A stretch of DNA of 64,000 nucleotides from Ornithinimicrobium pekingense DSM 21552 (lineage in GTDB: Bacteria > Actinomycetota > Actinomycetes > Actinomycetales > Dermatophilaceae), in the NCBI RefSeq assembly GCF_000421185.1, contig NZ_ATWJ01000015.1, positions 62,001 to 126,000 on the forward strand. The letters run 5' to 3'. The notes beneath the pieces are model-generated. The model saw only the letters and a program-made list of their open reading frames with translations, made no database searches and had not been told where the DNA came from. Made by a program: the position numbers and the translations under genes. This document shows, one piece after another, positions 10,301 to 17,166 of the stretch. Each line of letters opens with the position of its first letter. Position 1 is the first letter of the stretch.

Positions 10301-10749
10301 AGACGGTGGTGGCCGACAGCGGCGGCGGCTCGCGCGCGACCGCGATGCTGCGCGGCGCGGGCGGCGGCTTCGTCGTGCTCGACACCGAGGTGACCGAGGA
10401 CCTGGCCCGCGAGGGCCTGGCCCGTGACCTCGTGCGCGCCGTCCAGGGCGCCCGCAAGGACGCCGGGCTGGACATCACCGACCGGATCAGCCTCACCGTC
10501 GTCGGCGACGACGACGTGTGGCAGGCGGCCACCGAGCACCAGAAGCTGGTCATGGACGAGACCCTCGCGGTCCAGTTCGGGGCCGCCGGCGCGGGTGTGC
10601 CGCTGCCGAAGGGCCCCCGTCACGGGCTCGGCGGCGGCACCGACCCGGACGGCGGCACCCAGCCCCGCATCACGTCATACACGACCTCGGCGACCCTCGA
10701 CGGGGGCCGCACGGTCGACCTGCTGATCACGAAGGTGGACGCCCGGTGA
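7360..10749 (+). CDS. ileS: Isoleucyl-tRNA synthetase, type 2 (eukaryote/archaeal-like)
   Basis: Charges tRNA-Ile; 1129 aa, longer than a typical bacterial type 1 enzyme (about 930 aa). The HIGH motif is HYGH at residues 67-70 within [21 protein letters not shown] is at 660-664 ([10 protein letters not shown]). The editing domain lies between, and a long C-terminal region without an obvious Cys4 zinc site follows. These are features of IleRS2, the class generally reported as resistant to mupirocin; resistance here is inferred. ATG 7360 is chosen because GCGAGGA precedes it and is the target of the T-box sequester helix. Upstream in-frame codons lie inside the riboswitch. It overlaps folC by 4 bp (GTGA). 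Confidence 0.97.
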   Translation: MAYPQKHTGTTGLTPSPTFPEIERAVLAYWDEHGTFQRSVDQRDAGTDGDNEFVFNDGPPFANGLPHYGHLLTGYVKDVVPRYQTMRGRRVERRFGWDTHGLPAELEAMSQLGIKTKDEILELGIETFNAACRESVLQYTRDWEDYVTRQARWVDFAHDYKTLDVDYMESVLWAFKQLHDKGLAYEGFRVLPYCWNDQTPLSNHELRMDEEVYQVRRDPAVTVGLRILPQDASAEGYDVSSGQEDVLAGALALVWTTTPWTLPSNLAIMVGEDIDYVVVESDHTGRTERYVLAEARVAAYKNELGEEPTVVARFTGAELAGRSYVPPFSYYRGWERAHRLVVAEFVTTTDGSGLVHTAGAFGEDDKVVTDREGIEAVMPVGADGRFTSPVEEYAGELVFDANLQIIDHLKAATRAQHPQHESEDLDTGAVTEGTVLLRREAYDHSYPHCWRCREPLIYKGVSSWFVEVTRFKDTMLRTNEDITWVPEHVKHGQFGKWLENARDWSISRNRFWGSPIPVWKSDDPAHPRVDVYGSLEEIERDFGTLPRNRDGEVDLHRPFVDELTRPNPDDPTGRSTMRRVEDVLDVWFDSGSMPFAQWHYPFENTEWFEQHYPADFIVEYIGQTRGWFYTMHILAAALFDRPAFETCISHGIVLGNDGQKMSKSLRNYPDVREVFDRDGADAMRWFLMSSPILRGGNLIVTEQGIRDGVRQVLIPLWNAWYFFGLYANAAGYRARWSTESTDPMDRYILAKTRDFVTEVQDAQDRFDIAGACDGVRTFVDVLTNWYIRRSRDRFWAEDHSAFDTLYTVLEVLCRVAAPLLPLTTEEVWRGLTGGESVHLTDWPDVTDLPQDAELVESMDAVREVCSATLGLRKAEQLRVRLPLSSLTVATAHPAGLSALSGIVRDEVNVREVRVLDLSEASASDFGVEQRLTVNARAAGPRLGRDVQTAIKGSKSGDWSVAEDGTVTSGGLALQEGEYVLETVVADSGGGSRATAMLRGAGGGFVVLDTEVTEDLAREGLARDLVRAVQGARKDAGLDITDRISLTVVGDDDVWQAATEHQKLVMDETLAVQFGAAGAGVPLPKGPRHGLGGGTDPDGGTQPRITSYTTSATLDGGRTVDLLITKVDAR

Positions 10750-12227
10750 GCGAGAAGTTCTTCGACGACAACGAGCTGCCGCTCGACGACACCGACCCCG
10801 AGCTGCCGCTCGACCCCGGCGCCGCCGTGCCCGGGCGTGCGGGTGGGCCGAGCCGTCCCGCGCAGGTGGACCCTGCGCTCGCGGCGCGGTACGCGCAGGT
10901 GGTCGAGGAGATCCTCGCGCGCACCCCGGAGCACATGCCCGAGCCGACGCTGCACCGCGTCGCCAGGGTCATGGAGCTCATGGGCGACCCGCAGCGGGCG
11001 TTCCCGATGATCCACCTGACGGGCACCAACGGGAAGACCTCCACGACGCGCATGGTCGAGCGCATCCTGCGGGAGATGGGGCTGCGGACGGGACGGTTCA
11101 CCAGCCCGCACCTGCACGACATGCGCGAGCGCGTCAGCCTGGACGGCGAGCCGATCTCGGTCGAGGCGTTCCTGGCGGCCTACGACGACGTCATGCCCTT
11201 CGTCGAGATGGTCGACGGCGAGTCGTTCCAGGACGAGGACCCGCAGCGCCACGTGCGGATGACCTACTTCGAGGTCGTCGTCTGCCTGGCCTTCGCCGCG
11301 TTCGCGGACGCACCGGTCGACGTCGCGGTCGTCGAGGTCGGGCTCGGCGGGGTGTGGGACGCCACCTCCGTCGCGGACGGCACGGTCGCGGTCGTCACCC
11401 CTGTCTCGCTGGACCACTCGCGCCTGCTCGGTTCCACGGTCGAGGAGATCGCGACCGAGAAGGCGGGCATCATCAAGCCCGGCGCCATCGCGGTCGTCGG
11501 GGTGCAGGAGCCGGAGGCGATGCAGGTCCTCGTCGACCGGTGCGAGGAGGTCGGCGCCACGCTGCAGACCGAGGGCGTCAGCTTCGGCGTGCTCGAGCGC
11601 GAGGTCGGTGTCGGCGGGCAGCAGGTGTCGCTGCGCGGCCTGGCCGGTGACTACCCCGACCTGTTCCTGCCGGTCTTCGGCGAGCACCAGGCGCACAACG
11701 CGGTGCTCGCCGTGGCCGCCGTGGAGGCCTTCGTCGGGGGCGGGGAGCAGCGGCTGACCGACGAGGTGCTGCGCGGCGGCCTCGCGGGCGTCACGACCCC
11801 CGGACGGCTGGAGATCGTGCGGCGCTCGCCGACCGTGCTGGTCGACGCGGCGCACAACCCCGCCGGTGTCCAGGCGCTGGTCGAGGCCATGCGGGAGTCG
11901 TTCACCTTCACCCGCCTCGTCGGCGTGCTGGCCGTCCTGCAGGACAAGGACGTCGAGCACATGGTGCAGGCGCTGGAGCCGGTGCTCGACCACGTGGTCG
12001 TCACCCGCACCACCTCGCCGCGGGCGATCCGGCCGGCCCGGCTGGGCGAGCTGGTGGCGGAGTACTTCGGCGAGGACCGCGTCACGGTGGTCGACGCCCT
12101 GCCGGACGCCCTCGACACCGCGGCCGGCCTGGCCGATGAGGGCGGGGTGGGTGGCGGCGTCCTGGCCACCGGCTCGGTGACCACGGCCGCCGAGGTGCGC
12201 GCGCTGCTGGGGGTCACGACCATCTGA
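10746..12227 (+). CDS. folC: Folylpolyglutamate synthase/dihydrofolate synthase
   Basis: A 493-aa Mur-ligase-family enzyme that adds glutamate to (dihydro)folates. The ATP-binding loop GTNGKT is at residues 93-98, followed by [18 protein letters not shown] (substrate binding). Further family motifs are [37 protein letters not shown] and DAAHNPAG. The first ~45 residues are an acidic, Pro-rich extension. The GTG start at 10746 overlaps the ileS stop, so the gene is translationally coupled to ileS and may inherit T-box control. A strong palindromic element follows the stop codon. Confidence 0.95.
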   Translation: MSEKFFDDNELPLDDTDPELPLDPGAAVPGRAGGPSRPAQVDPALAARYAQVVEEILARTPEHMPEPTLHRVARVMELMGDPQRAFPMIHLTGTNGKTSTTRMVERILREMGLRTGRFTSPHLHDMRERVSLDGEPISVEAFLAAYDDVMPFVEMVDGESFQDEDPQRHVRMTYFEVVVCLAFAAFADAPVDVAVVEVGLGGVWDATSVADGTVAVVTPVSLDHSRLLGSTVEEIATEKAGIIKPGAIAVVGVQEPEAMQVLVDRCEEVGATLQTEGVSFGVLEREVGVGGQQVSLRGLAGDYPDLFLPVFGEHQAHNAVLAVAAVEAFVGGGEQRLTDEVLRGGLAGVTTPGRLEIVRRSPTVLVDAAHNPAGVQALVEAMRESFTFTRLVGVLAVLQDKDVEHMVQALEPVLDHVVVTRTTSPRAIRPARLGELVAEYFGEDRVTVVDALPDALDTAAGLADEGGVGGGVLATGSVTTAAEVRALLGVTTI

Positions 12228-12237
12228 GCGGCATACC

Positions 12238-12301
12238 CGTGCTGTTCTGTCGTGTCACGCCCGTCGCTCTGACGACAGGTGTGTCACGACAGAACCGCAC
12301 A
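12238..12301 (+). repeat. Palindromic element copy 1 (also terminator-like), folC/DUF305 convergent gap
   Basis: Nested hairpin: GTGC 12239-12242 with GCAC 12297-12300, then an 11-bp arm GTTCTGTCGTG/CACGACAGAAC, a T-T mismatch, CAC/GTG, and an inner GTCG/CGAC. A second copy at 19777-19840 has the same architecture with compensatory changes. It lies between convergent genes and may act as a bidirectional terminator. Confidence 0.7.
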
Positions 12302-12397
12302 CAGGTACCCTGCTCGCACGTCACAGGACCATCAGGGCGGCCCAGACCCGGCGCGTGATCGTCAGCCTTCCTGTTCCGTGGAGCAGCGGAGCTCCAG

Positions 12398-13183
12398 TCA
12401 GTGGTCGGTGGAGTGACCCCCGGTGGTGGCCGCGTCGTCGGACTCCTGCCCGGTCAGCCACGCCGAGACGTCCTCGCGGGTCTGCGCGCCGCGCTCCTCG
12501 AGCATGTCGCTCATCAGCCGGATCTCACCGGTCTGGGCGTCGACCATGCGCTGCGCGGCGGCGAGCACCTCGGGGTCCTCGCCCAGCTCCAGCACCGCGT
12601 CGGCCATCTCGACCCCGGCGATGTGGTGCGTGGTCATCAGCTGCAGGTAGAGGACCTCGGCCTCGTCCCCGGTCAGGCCCGAGAGCTCCTCGATCTCCGT
12701 GGGCGAGGCCATGCCCGGCATCGGCACACCCGCGGGCAGGTCCATCGAGGCGTGCTCGTGACCGGCCTCGGCCATCCACGCCATCCGCTCGCCGGCCCGC
12801 GCGCGCGGCAGGCCCCACTCGACCAGCCACGCCGCCATCTGGCCGCGCTCGAAATTCTGGTTGTTGTCGATGTCGACGGCCAGGCGGCGCACGTCCTCGT
12901 CCTCGGAGCGCTGCATGACCAGCTGCGACATCTGCACGGCCTGGGCGTGGTGCTCGGTCATGTCGCGGGCGAAGCCGGCCTCGGCGCTGTCGTCACCCGG
13001 GTGGTGGGGGTCGAAGACCAGCCAGCCGAGCAGCACCCCCAGGCAGAGCGCGGCGACGGTGACGGCCGCCAGCGCGGGGGCGCCGAAGGTGCGCCAGCGA
13101 TCCCGGGGGGGCAACGGACCCTCCTCCCGCGGCAGGGGCTCCTCGTCCACCCGGGCGTCCTCGAAGCGGGCCGGGCCGCTCAC
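12398..13183 (-). CDS. DUF305 membrane-anchored protein
   Basis: A 261-aa protein with a short cytoplasmic N-terminus, one transmembrane segment around residues 34-56 (ALAAVTVAALCLGVLLGWLV) and an extracytoplasmic DUF305 domain. DUF305 is a ferritin-like four-helix region with repeated HH motifs: DMTEHHAQAVQM, GHEHASMDL and LMTTHHIAGVEMAD. The His/Met-rich pattern suggests metal binding, possibly copper, but this is inference. The GTG start at 13183 overlaps the end of the upstream DUF3105 gene by 4 bp, so the two form an operon. DUF305/DUF3105 pairs occur together in other actinobacteria, from memory. Confidence 0.88.
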   Translation of the reverse strand: MSGPARFEDARVDEEPLPREEGPLPPRDRWRTFGAPALAAVTVAALCLGVLLGWLVFDPHHPGDDSAEAGFARDMTEHHAQAVQMSQLVMQRSEDEDVRRLAVDIDNNQNFERGQMAAWLVEWGLPRARAGERMAWMAEAGHEHASMDLPAGVPMPGMASPTEIEELSGLTGDEAEVLYLQLMTTHHIAGVEMADAVLELGEDPEVLAAAQRMVDAQTGEIRLMSDMLEERGAQTREDVSAWLTGQESDDAATTGGHSTDH

Positions 13184-13809
13184 GAGCCGGCGACGAGGCT
13201 GGTCGTGGTGCCGCCGGTGCAGGCGGCGCCGGGCTCGGGGGTCTGCTGGCCCTGCTTGTACTCACGGATGAAGGCCTTGAGCGTCTTCTCGTCGGCGGTG
13301 TCGAGCTCGAGCTGGTGGTCCCACGCGGTGGCGACGACCGCGGCCTCCTGCTCGGGCTGGGGGGAGACGAGCATGTAGTCGTCGTCGCCGAGCTCCTCGA
13401 GCAGCGCGACCTGCTCGGCCGGCAGGTCAGGGCTGTAGGACAGCCACACGGCGCCGTGCTCGAGCGAGTGCACCGCGTGCTCGGTCACCACCGGCTCGGA
13501 GTAGACCCCGCAGTCCCACCAGGCCGGGTGGTGCGGGCCACCGGCCGGGACCGGGGAGTCGTACTCGACCGGCTCCGTGGTGTGGTCGGCGGCCTGGTTC
13601 TCGTAGGTCTGCACCGCGGAGAGGTCGGCCGTGGCCGGGCTGTCGCGGATGATCGCGAAGGCCACCACACCCACCACGAGAGCGACGACCAGCGCGGCAG
13701 CCCCCCAGATGACGGTGCCGCGGCGGCGCTCGGCCGACGCGTTGGCCTTCTGGATCTTGGCCACCTTGGCGGCGCGGTCGGAGGTCGGGGCGCGGTCGGG
13801 TCGGGGCAC
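13180..13809 (-). CDS. DUF3105 membrane-anchored protein
   Basis: A 209-aa protein with a cytoplasmic basic N-terminus, a transmembrane helix at roughly residues 31-50 and an extracellular DUF3105 domain. The hallmark HHPAWWDCGVY, followed by HSLEHGAVWLSY, is present; its conserved Cys and His residues suggest a metal or redox site of unknown function. The start is GTG 13809, chosen because AGGAG lies 5 nt upstream. An upstream ATG at 14073 would extend across the divergent DUF4233 start and is rejected. First gene of a two-gene operon with DUF305. Confidence 0.88.
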   Translation of the reverse strand: MPRPDRAPTSDRAAKVAKIQKANASAERRRGTVIWGAAALVVALVVGVVAFAIIRDSPATADLSAVQTYENQAADHTTEPVEYDSPVPAGGPHHPAWWDCGVYSEPVVTEHAVHSLEHGAVWLSYSPDLPAEQVALLEELGDDDYMLVSPQPEQEAAVVATAWDHQLELDTADEKTLKAFIREYKQGQQTPEPGAACTGGTTTSLVAGS

Positions 13810-13918
13810 GGCTGCTCCTGGCTCGGCACGGGGAGCCTGCGGCTCCGGCGGACGTGAGCACCCAGGGTATGCGGTACGCCTGGGAGGTCCCTGCTCCGGG
13901 GTCTGGGAGAATCCTCCG

Positions 13919-14326
13919 GTGACCTCCCCCGACCTGCGGCGCTCCGGCGTGCCACGGCAGCCCGGACAGACCACCCGCCGGCTCTGCTCGGCGAGCCTGC
14001 TGGGCCAGGCCCTGAGTGTGTTCTTCGGTGCCCTGGTCGCCTGGCAGCTCGACCGGGCCCTGGCCGGGGGCACCGGCGACGTCCTGCTCTGGGGCGGCTG
14101 CGCCCTGGCGGTCCTGTGCCTGGTCGCGGCCGGCGCGATGCGCTCGCGCGCGGGGATCTACCTCGGCTGGCTGTGCCAGGTGCTCACCGTCGCCAGCGCG
14201 CTCGTGCTGCCGGCCATGCTCTTCGTGGGGCTGATGTTCGCTGCCCTGTGGTGGGTGTGCCTGAGCAACGGGCTGCGCATCGACGCCGACCGGGCCCGGC
14301 TCGCCGCCGGCCCGGACGCCGCATGA
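13919..14326 (+). CDS. DUF4233 integral membrane protein
   Basis: A 135-aa protein with three to four predicted membrane segments: LLGQALSVFFGALVAW, VLLWGGCALAVLCLVAAGAM, and a C-terminal pair ending CLSNGLRIDADRARL. The pattern matches DUF4233, a small actinobacterial membrane protein of unknown role usually encoded between folC and ndk. Here folC, the inverted DUF305/DUF3105 pair, this gene, uppP and ndk appear in that order, so the conserved neighbourhood has two insertions. Start GTG 13919 has GGGAGA about 9 nt upstream. Confidence 0.8.
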   Translation: MTSPDLRRSGVPRQPGQTTRRLCSASLLGQALSVFFGALVAWQLDRALAGGTGDVLLWGGCALAVLCLVAAGAMRSRAGIYLGWLCQVLTVASALVLPAMLFVGLMFAALWWVCLSNGLRIDADRARLAAGPDAA

Positions 14327-14405
14327 CCCGCGCCGCCCCGAGAGGGCGCCCGCCCCATACCCCTGACCCCATCCCTGACCCCCTGACGAAGGAGCACGAC
14401 GACCC

Positions 14406-15236
14406 GTGGACCTGCTGACCGCGATCGTCCTCGGCCTGGTCCAAGGACTGACCGAGTTCCTGCCCATCTCCTCCAGCGCCCACATCTCCATCGTCGGGCG
14501 GCTGATGGGGCAGGAGGACCCCGGCGCCGCCTTCACCGCGATCTCCCAGCTGGGGACCGAGGCCGCCGTCCTGCTCTACTTCTGGCGCGACATCGTGCGC
14601 ATCATCAGGGCGTGGTTCGCCTCGCTGGGCGGACGCATCCCGCGCAACGACCCCGACGCCCTGCTCGGCTGGTGGGTCATCGTCGGCACCATCCCGATCG
14701 GCGTGCTGGGCCTGTTCCTGCAGGACTGGATCGAGGCGGAGTTCCGCAGCCTGTGGATCACCGCGACCATGCTGCTCGTCTTCGCGTTCGTCATCCTCGC
14801 GGCCGAGCGCTGGGGCCGGCAGCGGCGCGAGCTGACCGAGATGACCTGGAAGCACGGACTGGCCTTCGGCTTCTGGCAGGCGCTGGCGCTCGTCCCGGGC
14901 GTCTCGCGCAGCGGCGGCACGATCGCCGGCGGGCTCTTCATGGGCTACACCCGGGAGGCCGCGGCCCGTTACTCCTTCCTGCTCGCGATCCCGGCCGTGA
15001 TCGCCTCGGGCGGGTTCCAGGTCGCCAAGGTGATCGGCGGGGACGCCGAGGGCTCGGGCACGGCGTGGGGCCCGATCCTCGTCGCCACCGTCATCGCCTT
15101 CCTCGTCGGGTATGCCGTGATCGCCTGGTTCATGCGCTACATCACCACCCACACGTTCACGCCGTTCATGGTCTACCGGATCGTGCTCGCGCTGGTCCTC
15201 TTCGCGCTGCTCGGGTTCGGCGTCCTGGAGGCCTGA
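14406..15236 (+). CDS. uppP: Undecaprenyl-diphosphatase UppP/BacA
   Basis: A 276-aa polytopic membrane phosphatase that recycles undecaprenyl diphosphate to the lipid carrier used in peptidoglycan and teichoic acid synthesis. Catalytic motifs are intact: [12 protein letters not shown] (E17 to H26) and PGVSRSGGT later in the protein. The length is normal. GTG start at 14406, preceded by GAAGGAGCACGACGACCC. It sits between DUF4233 and ndk, which are usually adjacent, and may be co-transcribed with them. UppP can confer low-level bacitracin tolerance, known for the family only. Confidence 0.96.
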   Translation: MDLLTAIVLGLVQGLTEFLPISSSAHISIVGRLMGQEDPGAAFTAISQLGTEAAVLLYFWRDIVRIIRAWFASLGGRIPRNDPDALLGWWVIVGTIPIGVLGLFLQDWIEAEFRSLWITATMLLVFAFVILAAERWGRQRRELTEMTWKHGLAFGFWQALALVPGVSRSGGTIAGGLFMGYTREAAARYSFLLAIPAVIASGGFQVAKVIGGDAEGSGTAWGPILVATVIAFLVGYAVIAWFMRYITTHTFTPFMVYRIVLALVLFALLGFGVLEA

Positions 15237-15259
15237 GCCGACCCTCCCCGGGCGCTGGC

Positions 15260-15265
15260 TACCCT
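15260..15265 (+). promoter_or_regulatory. Putative -10 box (TACCCT), leaderless ndk transcript
   Basis: TACCCT ends exactly 7 nt before the ndk GTG at 15273, in the short uppP-ndk gap. Confidence 0.45.
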
Positions 15266-15272
15266 TGAGCCC

Positions 15273-15710
15273 GTGACCGACACTCCGCAGACCGAACGCT
15301 CCCTCGTCCTCGTCAAGCCCGACGGCTTCCGCCGCGGTCTGTCCGGCGAGGTGCTGCGCCGCATCGAGGCCAAGGGCTACACCCTCGCCGCGCTGGCCGT
15401 GCTCACCCCCACCCGCGAGCAGCTGGCCGCCCACTACGCCGAACACGAGGGCAAGCCCTTCTACGATCCGCTGCTGGAGTTCATGTCCTCCGGCCCGGTC
15501 ACGGCGGCCGTCATCGAGGGTCACGGGTGCATCCCCGGCTTCCGCTCGCTGGCCGGCGCCACCGACCCCACCGCGGCGGCCCCCGGCACGATCCGCGGCG
15601 ACCTGGGCCGCGACTGGGGCGTGAAGGTGCAGCAGAACATCGTGCACGGGTCTGACTCCCCGGAGTCGGCCGCCCGCGAGATCGCCATCTGGTTCCCCGG
15701 GCTCGGCTGA
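15273..15710 (+). CDS. ndk: Nucleoside diphosphate kinase
   Basis: A 145-aa enzyme that transfers gamma-phosphate from ATP to NDPs through a phosphohistidine. The family motifs SLVLVKPDGFRRGLSGEVL and IRGDLGRDWGV are present. The catalytic His is H125 in QQNIVHGSDSPESAAREI. Length is typical. The GTG start is supported by TACCCT 7 nt upstream. It ends the folC-DUF4233-uppP-ndk neighbourhood and a GC-rich hairpin follows. Confidence 0.97.
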   Translation: MTDTPQTERSLVLVKPDGFRRGLSGEVLRRIEAKGYTLAALAVLTPTREQLAAHYAEHEGKPFYDPLLEFMSSGPVTAAVIEGHGCIPGFRSLAGATDPTAAAPGTIRGDLGRDWGVKVQQNIVHGSDSPESAAREIAIWFPGLG

Positions 15711-15728
15711 CCCTGCCCTCCCCGCCCC

Positions 15729-15765
15729 CGGCGCGCGTCGACCCCCCGTGGCCCGGCGCGCGCCG
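15729..15765 (+). terminator. Terminator-like hairpin after ndk
   Basis: CGGCGCGCG 15729-15737 pairs perfectly with CGCGCGCCG 15757-15765, with a C-rich loop. No T-run follows. Placed 19 nt after the ndk stop. Confidence 0.5.
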
Positions 15766-15878
15766 ACGTCTGTCGACCCGTTCCGACGGGGGACGTATCT
15801 GGCGGCTCACCCCTGTCTCTGCACCGGTGTGAGCACTACGCTGGCTACCGGGTCGGCGTCGACGCGAAGGGGACAGGC

Positions 15879-16061
15879 ATGACCAAGGACAGCAACCGGT
15901 TGACCGATCCCGTCGAGGGTGAGGAGACCTACGTCGGCGGGGAGGACGACGGCGGCCTGGGCACCGACGGCAAGGGCGGCTACGTCACGGGCCAGGGGAC
16001 CGCCCCGGGCATCGGCACGGACGCCGGCTCGACCGACGAGGCGGGCGGGTCCTCGGGGTGA
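15879..16061 (+). CDS. Small acidic Gly-rich protein leading the sigma/CHAT operon
   Basis: A 60-aa protein with no recognised domain: a polar N-terminus (MTKDSNRLTDPVEGEETYV) followed by a Gly/Asp/Thr/Ser-rich, probably disordered, tail with GG and GTD motifs. No hydrophobic segment and no cysteine. AAGGGGAC lies about 6 nt upstream of ATG 15879. The stop codon overlaps the GTG of the sigma-factor gene (16058) by 4 bp, which implies translational coupling and argues that it is real. Function unknown; it could be a regulatory leader or a partner of the downstream system. Confidence 0.65.
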   Translation: MTKDSNRLTDPVEGEETYVGGEDDGGLGTDGKGGYVTGQGTAPGIGTDAGSTDEAGGSSG

Positions 16062-16660
16062 CCGAGCACCGTTCGCCCGAGACCGACACCGCCCAGCCGT
16101 CGCTGGCGCAGCGTGCGGGCGAGCGGTTCACGGCCTACCGGGACGGCGAGCCGGAGGCCATGGGCCAGCTCGTCGAGCTGCTCACGCCGCTGCTGTGGCA
16201 GGTGGCCCGCGCCCACGGCTGCGCGGCGCACGCGGCGGAGGACGTCGTGCAGGAGGTGTGGCTGCGTCTGGTCGACCACGTGGACGACATCCGTGAGCCG
16301 CTCGCCGTGCTCGGCTGGCTGGTCGTCGCCGTCAAGCGCGAGGCCTGGCGCGACGGGCGCGCAGCCCGGCGCAGCACCTACGACGAGACCGGCACGGTCG
16401 ACCCTGGCGCGGTCGACGAGGACCCCGAGAGCCTGGCGATCCTCACCGAGCGCCAGCGCACGCTGTGGGCCGCGGTCGGTGAGCTGCCGGACCGGTGCCG
16501 GGTGCTCCTGCGCCTCGTCGCCTTCGTCGACCGGCCCGACTACGACCAGGTCTCGACGGCGCTGGGGATGCCGCGAGGCAGCATCGGCCCGACCCGCGGC
16601 CGGTGCCTTGACAAGCTGCGGCGGAGTCTCGCCGCCGATCCGAGATGGGTGGACGCATGA
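16058..16660 (+). CDS. ECF-type RNA polymerase sigma-70 factor
   Basis: A 200-aa sigma factor with region 2 at about residues 25-95 (AAEDVVQEVWLRLVDHV, then LGWLVVAVKREAWRDGRAARR) and region 4 at about 128-195 (ELPDRCRVLLRLVAFVDRPDYDQVSTALGMPRG split over the helix-turn-helix, ending GRCLDKLRRSL). Regions 1.1 and 3 are absent, so it is ECF-like and should redirect RNA polymerase to a small regulon. The GTG start overlaps the small upstream gene, and the stop overlaps the next gene as ATGA. No membrane anti-sigma gene is adjacent. The next two genes are the obvious candidates for its control. Confidence 0.9.
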   Translation: MTEHRSPETDTAQPSLAQRAGERFTAYRDGEPEAMGQLVELLTPLLWQVARAHGCAAHAAEDVVQEVWLRLVDHVDDIREPLAVLGWLVVAVKREAWRDGRAARRSTYDETGTVDPGAVDEDPESLAILTERQRTLWAAVGELPDRCRVLLRLVAFVDRPDYDQVSTALGMPRGSIGPTRGRCLDKLRRSLAADPRWVDA

Positions 16661-17142
16661 TCGCGACCGACACGGCCACGGGGCCCTTCGACAGCACCGA
16701 CGAGGCGGTCCTGCGCGAGCTGCGGGAGACGGCCGCCCGGCTGGACCCGTGCCCGGCCGACCTCGCCGAGCGCGTCAAGTTCGCGCTCACCGTGCAGGCC
16801 CTGCAGGCCGAGGTCGCCCAGCTCACCTCGCAGCCCGAGCTGGTCTCCCGGACGTCGGCCACCCAGGAGCCCGCCGAGGCCACGACCGTCACCTACAGCA
16901 CCGAGAGCCTGAGCATCATGGTCAGCGTCTCCCGCGAGGGTGCCGGGCGGACCCGGCTCGACGGCTGGGTGACGTGCGGGCCGGCGGAGGTCGAGCTCGA
17001 CCAGGGCGAGCACGGCGTGCGCCGGGCCACGGCCGACGAGGACGGGCGGTTCGTGCTGGCCGACCTGCCCCGCGGGCTGGCCCACCTGCTGGTCCGCCCC
17101 GCCCGGGGTCGGCCGGTGGTGACGCCGCAGTTCACACTCTGA
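16657..17142 (+). CDS. 161-aa protein between sigma factor and CHAT protein; candidate regulator/substrate
   Basis: Two-part protein. Residues ~10-60 are helical and charged (LRELRETAARLDPCPADLAERVKFALTVQALQAEVAQL, described in pieces). Residues ~75-161 look like a small beta-sandwich of the carboxypeptidase-regulatory/transthyretin type (SVSREGAGRTRLDGWVTCG, then DEDGRFVLADLPRGLAHLLV). No transmembrane helix, so cytosolic. ATG 16657 overlaps the sigma stop as ATGA; an in-frame ATG 12 nt earlier (16645) is possible. Position between an ECF sigma factor and a CHAT peptidase suggests an anti-sigma-like adaptor or protease substrate. That is inference; no family is firmly recognised. Confidence 0.75.
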   Translation: MIATDTATGPFDSTDEAVLRELRETAARLDPCPADLAERVKFALTVQALQAEVAQLTSQPELVSRTSATQEPAEATTVTYSTESLSIMVSVSREGAGRTRLDGWVTCGPAEVELDQGEHGVRRATADEDGRFVLADLPRGLAHLLVRPARGRPVVTPQFTL

Positions 17143-17159
17143 GGCCGACCGCGTAGATT
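17131..17159 (+). promoter_or_regulatory. Internal promoter before the CHAT gene
   Basis: TTCACA at 17131-17136 and TAGATT at 17154-17159 are separated by 17 bp. The -10 ends 7 nt before ATG 17167, which predicts a leaderless CHAT mRNA made independently of the sigma gene. It overlaps the end of the 161-aa gene. Confidence 0.5.
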
Positions 17160-17166
17160 CCCCGGC

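Noticed and set aside
13180-14073. A 297-aa reading of the DUF3105 gene
   Set aside because: The upstream part overlaps the divergent DUF4233 gene and lacks a ribosome-binding site. GTG 13809 has AGGAG at 5 nt.
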